Assembly (NCBI GenBank): GCA_035544515.1 | Contig: DATKEG010000099.1 | Location: 1 to 22,462, forward strand | Length of the DNA stretch: 22,462 nt | DNA from: DATKEG01 sp035544515 | Lineage (GTDB): Bacteria; Acidobacteriota; Vicinamibacteria; Fen-336 | Direction of reading: 5' to 3' | In this document: piece by piece, positions 1 to 8,308 of the stretch | How the letters are laid out: each line of letters begins with the position of its first letter | Position numbering within the stretch: position 1 is the stretch's first letter | Notes under the pieces: model-generated | Databases searched by the model: none | What the model saw: only the letters and a program-made list of their open reading frames with translations | What the model was told of the DNA's origin: nothing | Position numbers and translations under genes: made by a program

Positions 1-828
1 CCTCCAGCTCCGGCGTGCGCCCGGCCGCAGGTCCGCGCTGAGCGTCCACTGCTGGCGGGTGTCCTTGCGGCCGGAGTTGCGGGCCAGTGGATCGTCGACC
101 GCGTAATCCCGGTGGCGGCGCCGGTAGCGCAGACCGAGGTAGGCTCCCCGCGCCGGTACCCACCGCAACCGGACGAACAGCTCGCGTTGAGCGAGGTCCT
201 CGGCCTCGTCCTGGACGTCACGGCGGCTCCAGCGGAAGCCCACCTCGGGCGAGAACGCGGAGCCGAAGCCGCGATAGCGAACGGCCCCGCCGAGCCCGAA
301 CACGTGGTTGCGCTTCGAAGGCGCAAGGTCGTACCACTCGCGGCCGACGTCGCCCAGGGCGGTGAGCTGGATGTCCCCGCCGACGCGACGACCGTACTCC
401 GCCGCCAGTCCGACGCTGTCCGCCCGGTCGAGCACGTCCCCTACCTCCCGGCTCGGCCGTCCGCTGCGGTAATGGGCGGCCAGCTCGAACGGCCGCCGCC
501 GGTCCTCCGAGCGCACTCCCGCCGTCGCCCCGCCGCTCGGCCCGAAGCCACCGTAGCGGACGTAGCTCGCGTGGCCGAACGCGCGGAGCGAACGGTTCTT
601 CCACGGACGCGAGCTCACGTACGCCTCGGTCCCTCCGGCGAGCACGCTCTTGTCCGGCAGAGGCTCGGGTGCCTGGAAGAAATTGTCGAAGAAGAGCACG
701 TTGAGCCGCAGCTCCGCCTCGATCCGCCGGCTGGGCGGTGCCTCCCGCGTCGCCGAGCGCACCTCCGCCTCCGCGGCCGCCGCCCAGCACGTGATCAGCA
801 CGCACGCGCCCAACCCCAAGCGCCTCAT
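1..828 (-). CDS. Probable outer-membrane beta-barrel protein, N-terminal part (3' end outside window)
   Basis: The reading frame opens at ATG 828 and stays open for 276 codons to the window edge, so the C-terminus is missing. Residues 1-21 look like a Sec signal peptide: a basic MRR start, a hydrophobic core and an Ala-rich end with likely cleavage near AAAEA. After it come alternating polar and hydrophobic stretches rich in Tyr, Arg and Gly (for example ELRLNVLFFDNFF and GLRYRRRHRDY), the pattern of transmembrane beta strands. No specific family is recognised; a role in glycan export or surface retention is inferred only from position at the end of the polysaccharide operon. Its ATG overlaps the stop of the upstream GT2 gene by four bases (ATGA), and a GGGGA ribosome site lies 6 bases before the start. 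The barrel assignment is by pattern only. Confidence 0.7.
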   Translation of the reverse strand, partial: MRRLGLGACVLITCWAAAAEAEVRSATREAPPSRRIEAELRLNVLFFDNFFQAPEPLPDKSVLAGGTEAYVSSRPWKNRSLRAFGHASYVRYGGFGPSGGATAGVRSEDRRRPFELAAHYRSGRPSREVGDVLDRADSVGLAAEYGRRVGGDIQLTALGDVGREWYDLAPSKRNHVFGLGGAVRYRGFGSAFSPEVGFRWSRRDVQDEAEDLAQRELFVRLRWVPARGAYLGLRYRRRHRDYAVDDPLARNSGRKDTRQQWTLSADLRPGARRSWR

Positions 829-1994
829 CGAGCGTCCCCGCCGACCCGCAGGCCGCTGCGCGGCGTCCAGGCCGCCAGCCGCTCGCCGCGCGCGATCGAA
901 AGCACGCCCAGGAGCGCGGCCAGGTTCACGAGACAGAAGTAGTACGGCACGGTGAGCAGCCTCGATCGGCCAGCGCGCCGCCGCCGCAGCCAGCCGGCCA
1001 CGGCCGCGGCATAGAAGAGCAGTTGCAGCGCCAGCACGGCGCGGAACGGCGCGCTGGCGGCGGCCGCCGCGACGTTCGAGACGAAGAGCGCGGCGAGGAA
1101 GAAGGGCACCAGGTGGCGCAGCAGCTTGTGCGAGACGAGCTCCACCGAATAGAAGCCCGAGCTCCACAGTCGCGGTCCGAGCGCGAGCAGCGCGCGCACG
1201 CTGTGGTTGGTCACGCGCACCTTGCGCCTGAACTCGGCGCCGCCCTCGGCCGGCGCCTCCTCCCAGGCCACGGCCGCCGGCTCGAACACGAGACGGAAGC
1301 CCTGCAGGACCACGCGCGTGGAGACGGCGATGTCGTCCGCCTGGGCGCGGTCGGCGATGGGGACGAACAGGGAGCGGCGCACCGCGTAGAGCGTCCCGTC
1401 GGCGGCGAAGATGCTGCCGATCGCGCTCTCCAGGCCCTTCTGCCACTTGTCGTAGCGCCAGTAGAGGCCTTCCCCTCCTTGCGTGGCATCCGCGCCCGCG
1501 CGCGGGCGCAGCATCTTGTTCCCGCACACTCCACCGACCTCGGGGTCGGCGAAGGACTCGACCAGGCGCTCCAGGGCGTCCGGCTCGAGCAGGGTGTTGG
1601 CGTCGGTGAAGACGAGGACCTCGCCGGCGGCCAGCCGTGCCCCTTCGTTGAGGGCGGCCGCCTTCCCCTCCCGCGGGCGCCGCACCAGCCGCAGGGGCCC
1701 TCCCGCCTGGCGGTCCACGATCCCCTCGGTGCGGTCCACGGAACCGTCCGAGATGACGAGTACCTCGAGCCGGTCGGCGGGGTAGCGCAGTTCGAGACAG
1801 TTGCGGACCTTGGCCTCGATCACATCCTCTTCGTCGTGGACGGGGACGATGACGGTCACCGACGGGTGGGCGGCCGCGCGCGCCACCGGACGCGGCCGCA
1901 GACGGCTCAATACGAAGATCAGGCCGGGATAGCCGAAGTAGACGTAGGCACACACGGCCAGGGAGCACGCGAACACGACCACCGCGACACTCAT
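825..1994 (-). CDS. Membrane-bound GT2 family glycosyltransferase
   Basis: A 389-residue processive-type GT2 enzyme. One membrane helix lies at about residues 4-29, the GT-A catalytic domain at about 45-265, and three further helices near 292-315, 318-334 and 346-366. Visible GT2 landmarks are TVIVPVHDEED at the nucleotide fold, SDGS with Asp83, FTDAN (Asp131, the DxD-equivalent metal site) and ADD at 219-221 as the candidate catalytic acid. A QxxRW motif of classical cellulose or hyaluronan synthases is not evident, so it more likely adds one sugar to a lipid-linked acceptor or makes a simple polymer. It is expected to act at the cytoplasmic face of the inner membrane with a nucleotide-sugar donor. 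The start ATG overlaps the stop of the flippase-kinase gene (ATGA), indicating translational coupling. The sugar specificity cannot be read from the sequence. Confidence 0.9.
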   Translation of the reverse strand: MSVAVVVFACSLAVCAYVYFGYPGLIFVLSRLRPRPVARAAAHPSVTVIVPVHDEEDVIEAKVRNCLELRYPADRLEVLVISDGSVDRTEGIVDRQAGGPLRLVRRPREGKAAALNEGARLAAGEVLVFTDANTLLEPDALERLVESFADPEVGGVCGNKMLRPRAGADATQGGEGLYWRYDKWQKGLESAIGSIFAADGTLYAVRRSLFVPIADRAQADDIAVSTRVVLQGFRLVFEPAAVAWEEAPAEGGAEFRRKVRVTNHSVRALLALGPRLWSSGFYSVELVSHKLLRHLVPFFLAALFVSNVAAAAASAPFRAVLALQLLFYAAAVAGWLRRRRAGRSRLLTVPYYFCLVNLAALLGVLSIARGERLAAWTPRSGLRVGGDAR

Positions 1995-4549
1995 GCCCCG
2001 GCCCGCAGCGGTTGCAGCCCTGGTCGCTGGTCGCCGGCCACGCGCGAGAAGACGATCGGCTCGCCCTCGGCCAGCAGGGCCTGGAACCGCGGCGACAGCG
2101 CTCCTTCCTCTTCCGCACGGTGGGACCAGCACGTGGCCAGATACGTCTCGAAGAGCGCCGGCAGCGCGGCCGGGGACAAGCCAGTGTCTACGCAGTACCG
2201 CCGGAAATAGAGCGTGACCGCTCGGGAGACGGCGTTGTCGGTCAGGAAAGTGAGCCGGAACGCCTGCGCGGGCCGAACCGGCCGGTGGCCGGCCCATGGG
2301 TAGCAGAGGCCGTACGTCAGGGGGAAGTGAAAGAGGTCCCCGTAGGGCGGCGCCTCTTCGCGGGCGTGCTCCCAGTCGACGACGCCGGTCAGCCGACCGC
2401 CCTCGAAAAGGACGTTGCGGGCCCAGAAGTCGCCGTGAGCGGCGGACGCCGCCAGCGCCCCGCCGGGCGTGGCGGCCGGTGCTCCCACACGCCGCGTGGC
2501 CGTCTGGAACCGCGCGAGCCAGGAGGCCGCCTGCTCGAAGTGGTCCCGCAGGTGGCTCTGCGGCCGTACCGCCGACCGCATCTGTGCGTAGGCCGAGCGG
2601 CCGGGGACGCAGCTCAGGAGCAGCAGCTCGGTCGCTCCGTACGTCCGGAACGCGAGGGTTCGCGGGACGCTGGCGCGGAGGTTCGGAGGGAGCGCCGCCG
2701 CGCGGCAGAGAGCGTCCCACTCCTGTCGCAGGGCTGGCCCGTCCTTTCCGATCGGGCGCCGCTTCAGCACCGCGGCCGGGCGTTCGTCCCCGTCTGCGAA
2801 GACGAACGCGACGACCTGGGCGCGATCGGCGGAGGCCGGGTCGCGGAGCACGACCGCGCGCAGGCCCGTGCGGCCTTCGAGCGGTGTGTCCCGCAGCAGC
2901 TCCCCGGCCGGCGCGCCCAGCGCCGCGGAGAGAGGGTCGCCCTCGCTGGGCGCGGCACGCTTCTCGAGCACCAGACGCGCGCCCAGCGCCGCGGGCAGCC
3001 CGCGCGCCAGCCGGTCGCGCGCGCGGTACGGCACGAACAGCACGCGGTGGAAGTAACGAAGCGGCGCGCCCTCGAGTGGAACGAGGAAGCGCCCGGCGAC
3101 GCCGTAACCGGCGGAGCCGCGCCCGATCCGCCGGACGAGCTCGGGACAGGTGAGCGGCAACGTGAGCACGAAGGCCATCGCGCCCAGCGTCATCGCGAGG
3201 GCCAGCGCCATCGGGTGACCTGGCGGTCCCACGATGGCCATCCAGCCCCACAACAGGGCTCCCACCGCCGTTCCGGCGACCAGCCCGCCGTGGAGAGCGG
3301 AAACGACGCCGCGCAGGGGCACCTGCGCGATGCGGGCCGCGACCCCGACGTTCGCGACCGCGGCCAGGCCGGCCACGCCGGCCATGACGAGCGCCACCGC
3401 CACCGCTCCCGAACGCGACGCCAGCACGAGCGCCGGAACGAGCACCAGCGCGCGTGCGAGGCCGAGGCCGGCCAGGACGCCCGGCCGGCCGGTGGCCTTG
3501 AGCACGTCGCCGGCCTGCGTACCGAGCGAGCGCAGGCCGGCGTATACGGCCAGCGCGCTCAGGATGGGCGCGGCCCCGGTCCACCGTGGCCCGAAGAGCA
3601 CGTCGACGAGCGGCTCGGCCAGGAGCGCGAGGGCCACGGCCGCCGGCACGGTGAGCAGGGAGCTGTACTTCAGTGCGGCCAGGTAGGTGTCGACGGCCGA
3701 CCGTCCCTCGGCGCGGGCACGCGACATCGCCGGGAAGAGCACGCGGCTCACCGCCCACATGACCACGGTGATCGTCATCTCCGGCACCTTGTACGCGACG
3801 TGGTACAGCCCGAGCGTGGTGGCGCCCAGCATGCGGCCCACCACCACGAGGTCGGCGTGGTGGACGACCGCGGCGAGAACGTTGACGCCGACCATGCCGC
3901 GGCCGTAGGACAACATGGGACCGAGCAGGTCGCTCGGCCACCGCCACCCGGGCCGCCAGGGCACCACGCGCCACAGCAGCGCCGTCCAGAGCGCGGTGCC
4001 CGCGAGCTGTCCCCACACCAGGCTCCACACGCCGAACCCGGCCGCGGCCAGCGCCACCGCCACGAGCCCCTTGGCTGTTGCCAGCCCCAGCTCGGGCAGG
4101 GCCCGCGCCTTGAACCGCAGCTCCTTCTGGCACAGCGCGTCGTGCGTGTTGCCGAGCGCCTTGAGCGGGAAGCTCCAGGCCAGCGCGCGCAGGACGTCCG
4201 CGCCGGCCGGGTTGCCGAAGAAGCCGGCCACCGCCGGGGCCACGGCCAGCGTCAGCGCGAACCAGCCCAGGCCCATCCCGACGTTGAGCGCGAAGGCCAC
4301 CTGGGCCGCGTCGTCGCGCCGGCCTGGCCAGTAGATCAGCGCCATGCCGGCTCCGAGGTCGCCCACCGTCTCGGCATAGGTGATGTACACGAGCGCGAAG
4401 GCCAGCAGGCCGAAGTCGGCCGGCGCGAGGAGCCGCGCGAGCGCGGCCAGCGCGGCCAGCGAGAGCAGCCGGCCCACGGTCGTGGCCAGCAGCACCCAGA
4501 GCACGTTCCGCGCCGTGCGGCCGTCCCCGCGCTCTCCTTGGGCGTGCAC
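1991..4549 (-). CDS. Wzx-like polysaccharide flippase fused to a C-terminal APH-like kinase
   Basis: An 852-residue two-part protein. Residues about 12-475 form a MOP-superfamily oligosaccharide flippase with about 12-14 hydrophobic helices; segments such as NVLWVLLATTVGRLLS, GLYHVAYKVPEMT and VLFGPRWTGAAPIL are typical of the Wzx/RfbX/TuaB type. Residues about 490-830 form an aminoglycoside-phosphotransferase/choline-kinase-fold domain: AVLK with the ATP-binding Lys596, a helix Glu610, the catalytic loop HGDFWARN (His705, Asp707, Asn712) and the metal-binding VVDWE (Asp725). Flippases of this family usually end near 450-500 residues, so the second half is an addition. The reading frame is continuous with no stop or shift. 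GTG 4549 was chosen because it lies two bases after the upstream stop, has GGAG 8 bases upstream, and leaves a short polar leader before helix 1. Known role of the first half is translocating undecaprenyl-PP-glycan; the kinase substrate is unknown. Confidence 0.9.
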   Translation of the reverse strand: MHAQGERGDGRTARNVLWVLLATTVGRLLSLAALAALARLLAPADFGLLAFALVYITYAETVGDLGAGMALIYWPGRRDDAAQVAFALNVGMGLGWFALTLAVAPAVAGFFGNPAGADVLRALAWSFPLKALGNTHDALCQKELRFKARALPELGLATAKGLVAVALAAAGFGVWSLVWGQLAGTALWTALLWRVVPWRPGWRWPSDLLGPMLSYGRGMVGVNVLAAVVHHADLVVVGRMLGATTLGLYHVAYKVPEMTITVVMWAVSRVLFPAMSRARAEGRSAVDTYLAALKYSSLLTVPAAVALALLAEPLVDVLFGPRWTGAAPILSALAVYAGLRSLGTQAGDVLKATGRPGVLAGLGLARALVLVPALVLASRSGAVAVALVMAGVAGLAAVANVGVAARIAQVPLRGVVSALHGGLVAGTAVGALLWGWMAIVGPPGHPMALALAMTLGAMAFVLTLPLTCPELVRRIGRGSAGYGVAGRFLVPLEGAPLRYFHRVLFVPYRARDRLARGLPAALGARLVLEKRAAPSEGDPLSAALGAPAGELLRDTPLEGRTGLRAVVLRDPASADRAQVVAFVFADGDERPAAVLKRRPIGKDGPALRQEWDALCRAAALPPNLRASVPRTLAFRTYGATELLLLSCVPGRSAYAQMRSAVRPQSHLRDHFEQAASWLARFQTATRRVGAPAATPGGALAASAAHGDFWARNVLFEGGRLTGVVDWEHAREEAPPYGDLFHFPLTYGLCYPWAGHRPVRPAQAFRLTFLTDNAVSRAVTLYFRRYCVDTGLSPAALPALFETYLATCWSHRAEEEGALSPRFQALLAEGEPIVFSRVAGDQRPGLQPLRAGA

Positions 4550-4551
4550 GA

Positions 4552-6750
4552 TCAGCGCTCCGCGAGCAGCCGGAGGATGGCCCGTCGGCGCCACCACGGG
4601 CGTGGCCCGCGCGGGAGGCCGGATGCGCGGCGGAGCGCCTGAAGCGCGCTGGCCACCCGGCACAAGGCATAGGAGGAGGCTTCGACACGCTCGCGTCCAT
4701 ACCCGTCGAGGAAAGCCGCGCGCAGCGCCGCGCGCGTGGCGGCCAGGCCGGGGTAAGCGTAGAAGAGGTCGATCTGCACGAGGAAGCGGGCCACGTCCTC
4801 GGCCGCCAGTCCCTCGCCGAAACCCTCGAAGTCGATCACCTGGACGCGTTCGCGCGTGACGTACACGTTGCCCGGCCAGAAGTCGCCGTGGCGGCCCACC
4901 AGCATGGGCGGCCACGGCCGAGCCTCGTCGGCGAGGATCGCGACGCGGTGCGCCAGCCGGCCGGCCACGGCCGGCGGCAAGCCGGTGATGCAGGCCGCCA
5001 GGTCCGCGCGTGCGCCGGCCGCGACGTCCTCGACGGCGCGCGCGCCCGGCTCGTCCCGTGCCGTCGAGCCATGAAGAAGCCGGAGCCACTCGCCGGTCCG
5101 CCCCACCGCCGCGACCGCGTCCCGGCAGGTGGCTTCGCCCTTCCAGCGCGCCTCGCGCAACAGCCCGTCGAGCGGCACACCGGCGCAGGCGTCCAGGACC
5201 AGGGTGGCGTGCTCGGCGTGCAGGTGCAGCGGGCGTGGCACGCCGAGTCCGCGCTTCCCGGCGAATACGTCCTGCAGCCGGCACAGGGTCTCGAACTCGT
5301 GGCGCGTCCGCTCCGGTGGGGGGCTCGATTGCCCGGCAAAATCCCGGTGGAGCTTGAGCACGACCTCGCGAGGGCCGGTGCCGTTCGGCACCAGCAGCTC
5401 GGCCGCCGTGGAGTCGCGCCCCTCGTGGACGCGCCGCACGCCGATGGCGTGCGTGGAAAAGCCCGGCCAGCCGGCGGCCGCCACGGCGTCGAGCACGTTC
5501 TCGTCGGCGGGGACGAGATCCGCGTCGATGCGTTCGAGCAGTCGACCGACCACGCGGTTCAGCCGGTATTCGCGCTCCACGGTCGCGCGGCCGCGCTGGC
5601 CCATCCGCCGCGCACGGGCCGGATCCGACAGAAGGGTCCTGAGGGCGTCCACCAGACGCTCGACGTCGGCGGGGGGAACGAGCAGGCCGCTCTCGCCGTC
5701 CGTGACGAGCTCCGGAATCCCGGACAGCGCCGAGGCCACCACGGGCCGGCCCGCGGCCATGGCCTCCATCAGCGCGACGGGGATGCCCTCCATCTGTCCG
5801 TCCGGCGCCACCACGCTCGGCAGCACGAACACCGTCGCGTCCGCCAGCCGGCGCGCCACCTCTTGTTGCGGCAGGGCCCCGGCCAGCCGGACGCGGTCCT
5901 GCAGCCGCGCGCGCAGGATCTCGCTCTGCAGCCGCGCGCGCTCCGGGCCCTCCCCCACCAACTCGCACCGGAACGCGACGCCGTCGTTGCGCAGCCGCCG
6001 GCAGGCTTCGACCAGCACGGACAGCCCCTTGTACGGCTTGAGCGCGGCCACGCACAGGAGCGTCGACACCTCGGCGGGGCCGGCGGGCAGCGCGGCCGCG
6101 TAGCCCGCCGGATCGATGCCGGTGTGGATCACCTCGATCTTGCCGGCGAGCTCGGGGTACCGGGCGGCCAGGAAGTCCCGGTTGAACCGTGAGATCGCAC
6201 GCACGAAAGAGGCCGCCTCGAGCTTTTCCGGCAGCAGCGCGCGGCGCACGAAGATGTCGTGGGCGTGAACCGTGACGCTGTAGGGGATCCGGGCCAAGGT
6301 GGAGATCACGAGCGCGGCCAGGGCCGGATGCGTGGCGAAATGCGCGTGCACGTGCGCGATGCCTTCCTGCCGCAGCCGCTCCGCCAGGTACACGCACTTG
6401 GGGAAGAGAGCCAGCGTGCGCGCGAACAGGTGCGGGCTCCCGGCCGACCCGAGCAGCACTCGACCCAGCAGCCGCGCGTAGAGCGAGGGATCTCTCCGTA
6501 CCGCGCGCGCGTTGGCGGCCAGGATGGCCAGGGAGAGAAGCGGGGTGTAGAGGGCGCGGCGCATCCAGGGCAGGGCTTCCGGATGCACGGTGGCCGGAGC
6601 TTCACGGATGAGCGGGACGAGGCGCACCGGCTGCCCCTGGCGCTCCATCTCGATCACCTCGCGCAGGATGAACGTCTCCGTGACCAGCGGGAAGCGGGAG
6701 AGGAGCACCGCGACCGGACGCCGGAGCGCTGCGGCGGAGCGCTCAGCCAT
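4552..6750 (-). CDS. GT4 glycosyltransferase fused to a C-terminal APH-like kinase
   Basis: A 732-residue fusion. Residues about 10-405 are a GT-B fold, GT4 (glycosyl transferase group 1) enzyme: an N-terminal VAVLLSRFPLVTETFI, an HVHAHFATHPA segment, VHAHDIF, and the C-terminal donor-site EX7E motif (Glu321 and Glu329, in MEGIPVALMEAMAAGRPVV). Residues about 430-725 are an APH/choline-kinase-like domain with VVLKLH (Lys466), helix Glu485, the catalytic loop HGDFWPGN (His621, Asp623, Asn628) and IDFEG (Asp640). All key kinase residues are present, so activity is expected. The start ATG 6750 overlaps the end of the ligase/polymerase gene by 8 bases; no good Shine-Dalgarno is seen, so coupling is likely. 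The stop lies two bases before the GTG of the flippase-kinase gene. The acceptor sugar and kinase substrate are not predictable. Confidence 0.92.
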   Translation of the reverse strand: MAERSAAALRRPVAVLLSRFPLVTETFILREVIEMERQGQPVRLVPLIREAPATVHPEALPWMRRALYTPLLSLAILAANARAVRRDPSLYARLLGRVLLGSAGSPHLFARTLALFPKCVYLAERLRQEGIAHVHAHFATHPALAALVISTLARIPYSVTVHAHDIFVRRALLPEKLEAASFVRAISRFNRDFLAARYPELAGKIEVIHTGIDPAGYAAALPAGPAEVSTLLCVAALKPYKGLSVLVEACRRLRNDGVAFRCELVGEGPERARLQSEILRARLQDRVRLAGALPQQEVARRLADATVFVLPSVVAPDGQMEGIPVALMEAMAAGRPVVASALSGIPELVTDGESGLLVPPADVERLVDALRTLLSDPARARRMGQRGRATVEREYRLNRVVGRLLERIDADLVPADENVLDAVAAAGWPGFSTHAIGVRRVHEGRDSTAAELLVPNGTGPREVVLKLHRDFAGQSSPPPERTRHEFETLCRLQDVFAGKRGLGVPRPLHLHAEHATLVLDACAGVPLDGLLREARWKGEATCRDAVAAVGRTGEWLRLLHGSTARDEPGARAVEDVAAGARADLAACITGLPPAVAGRLAHRVAILADEARPWPPMLVGRHGDFWPGNVYVTRERVQVIDFEGFGEGLAAEDVARFLVQIDLFYAYPGLAATRAALRAAFLDGYGRERVEASSYALCRVASALQALRRASGLPRGPRPWWRRRAILRLLAER

Positions 6751-8308
6751 GGCGCAAAGCACGGTCGGCCGGTGGGAGAGCCGGTGCTCGCGTGCAGGCG
6801 TGCTCGAGCGCGGCCGCGAAGCCGAAGAGCATCCAGAGGTAGCGTGGGTGGTGGCCGTGCAGGAACAGGCTGGAGAGGAGGAACCCGACGACCGCGATGT
6901 CGAAGCCACGGCTGAGCGCCACGGAGCCCGAGTCGCCCGCGGCTCGCGCGGCCGCGCGGGCCCGGCGCAGCGCCGAGAAGCAGGCCAGCAGAACCACGGT
7001 GAAGGCCGCCAGGCCCACCAGTCCCGTCTCGGCCGCGATCTCCAGGTACAGGTTGTGGGGGTAGTGGATCTCGCCGAGGCCCTCGTACTCGCGCGAGACG
7101 GAGCCGACCTCCTGTGCGTACTCGTCGAAATGGAGCGTGTAGTTTCCGGCCCCCACACCCAGCAGCGGGTGGTCCAGGAACATGTCCCAGGCCACCTGCG
7201 TCAGCAGCCGCCGCTGCTCGAACGAGCTGTCCGGCCGCAGGGCCTCGTCCTGGCCGGGCAGGAACTCGGCGAACGTCTCGAGCCGCCGGGCGAAGCCGGC
7301 CGGCACGATCGCGGCAAGGGCCACGAGCACGGCCAGGCACAGGGCCGCGTGACGCAACCGCAGGCGCGTGGCGAGCAGGCAGAGGGCCAGCACGCAGGCC
7401 AGGGCCACCGCGCCGCCTCGGGAGTAGGTGAGGACCGTCGCGGCCGTGGCCAATGCGCCGGCCATCAGCGCCGCCCCCCGCCGCAGCGGCCGGCGCTCTT
7501 CGGCGGCGAGCAGGAACGCGAGCGGCACCAGGATCAGGAGCGTCTGCGCGAAGAAATTGGGATCGCCCAGGGGTCCCGCGATGCGCGGCTCGAACACCGT
7601 GCCGTAGATCTGCGCGTACTTGATCCTGGCCAGACCGAGGTAGTTCGTCTGGAAGTCGCCGCGCGCCACCTGGACCAGCACGACGGCGCCGAGCAGGCCG
7701 CCGCACACGAGCAGCGCCCACACGCCGCGGCGGATCAGCGGGACCGACCGGGCCAGGAGCGCGACCAGCACGTACACGGCCACCGACTTGAGGTTCTCCG
7801 CGACCCGCGTGTCGGCCAGCGCCGTATCCCCCGCCAACAGGGTGGAAGTGACCAGCACCAGGGCGTAGACGCCGAGGCTCATCGTGAGCGGCCGGGTGAG
7901 CAGGTCCAGCCCCTCGCCGCGCCGGCGCAGCCAGGCGCCGACGAAGAGCGGCACCACGAGGAGCTGGAGCACCGATGGGAGCTGGTGATAGCGGACCAGC
8001 ACCTGCGAGAGGTTGAGATAAACGAAGGCCACCAGCGCCTCGAGGCCGGAGCCGGGAAGCGTCACGATCAGCCACGATGCGACCAGGCCGAGCCCGAGCG
8101 CAGCCGCGGTGCGGGCATCGAACGAGACTCCCAGATGGAGGAACCGCGGCTCGCGGACGACCAGGTACCCGATGAGCGCGGCTCCGACGCCCGCGGCGAC
8201 GGCGATCGCCCCGAGGCGAGCGGCGGCCGGCGGCCCGGCCAGGTGCAGCGGGACCGCCGTGGAACCGCCAGCCACCGCCGGCTCAGGCCCGAGTGGGGGA
8301 ACCCGCAC
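6743..8308 (-). CDS. O-antigen ligase / Wzy-like polymerase family membrane protein
   Basis: A 521-residue integral membrane protein with about 12 hydrophobic segments and a large periplasmic loop near residues 335-420, the layout of the Wzy_C/WaaL family. Family motifs are PRIAGPLGDPNFFA (Arg242 to Ala254), TYSRGG (294-299), HPLLGVGAGNY (380-390) and PHNLYLEIAAETG (417-429). Members either ligate finished glycan to a lipid or protein acceptor or polymerise repeat units; next to a flippase and a Wzz-like gene, polymerisation is the better guess. GTG 8308 gives a 26-base overlap with the Wzz-like gene and has a GGA stretch about 8 bases upstream; GTG 8275 is a possible alternative start that would remove 11 residues. 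The 3' end overlaps the GT4-kinase gene by 8 bases. Confidence 0.88.
   Translation of the reverse strand: MRVPPLGPEPAVAGGSTAVPLHLAGPPAAARLGAIAVAAGVGAALIGYLVVREPRFLHLGVSFDARTAAALGLGLVASWLIVTLPGSGLEALVAFVYLNLSQVLVRYHQLPSVLQLLVVPLFVGAWLRRRGEGLDLLTRPLTMSLGVYALVLVTSTLLAGDTALADTRVAENLKSVAVYVLVALLARSVPLIRRGVWALLVCGGLLGAVVLVQVARGDFQTNYLGLARIKYAQIYGTVFEPRIAGPLGDPNFFAQTLLILVPLAFLLAAEERRPLRRGAALMAGALATAATVLTYSRGGAVALACVLALCLLATRLRLRHAALCLAVLVALAAIVPAGFARRLETFAEFLPGQDEALRPDSSFEQRRLLTQVAWDMFLDHPLLGVGAGNYTLHFDEYAQEVGSVSREYEGLGEIHYPHNLYLEIAAETGLVGLAAFTVVLLACFSALRRARAAARAAGDSGSVALSRGFDIAVVGFLLSSLFLHGHHPRYLWMLFGFAAALEHACTRAPALPPADRALRHG

Noticed and set aside
2012..4642. Long plus-strand open frame across the flippase-kinase gene
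   Set aside because: Arg/Gly/Gln-rich shadow translation, antisense to a gene with clear domains on the minus strand.
5902..5946. Direct repeat of about 16 bases (CTGCAGCCGCGCGCGC) inside the GT4-kinase gene
   Set aside because: It encodes two copies of RARLQ within helices of the GT4 domain; a local coincidence of GC-rich codons rather than a mobile or CRISPR-type repeat.
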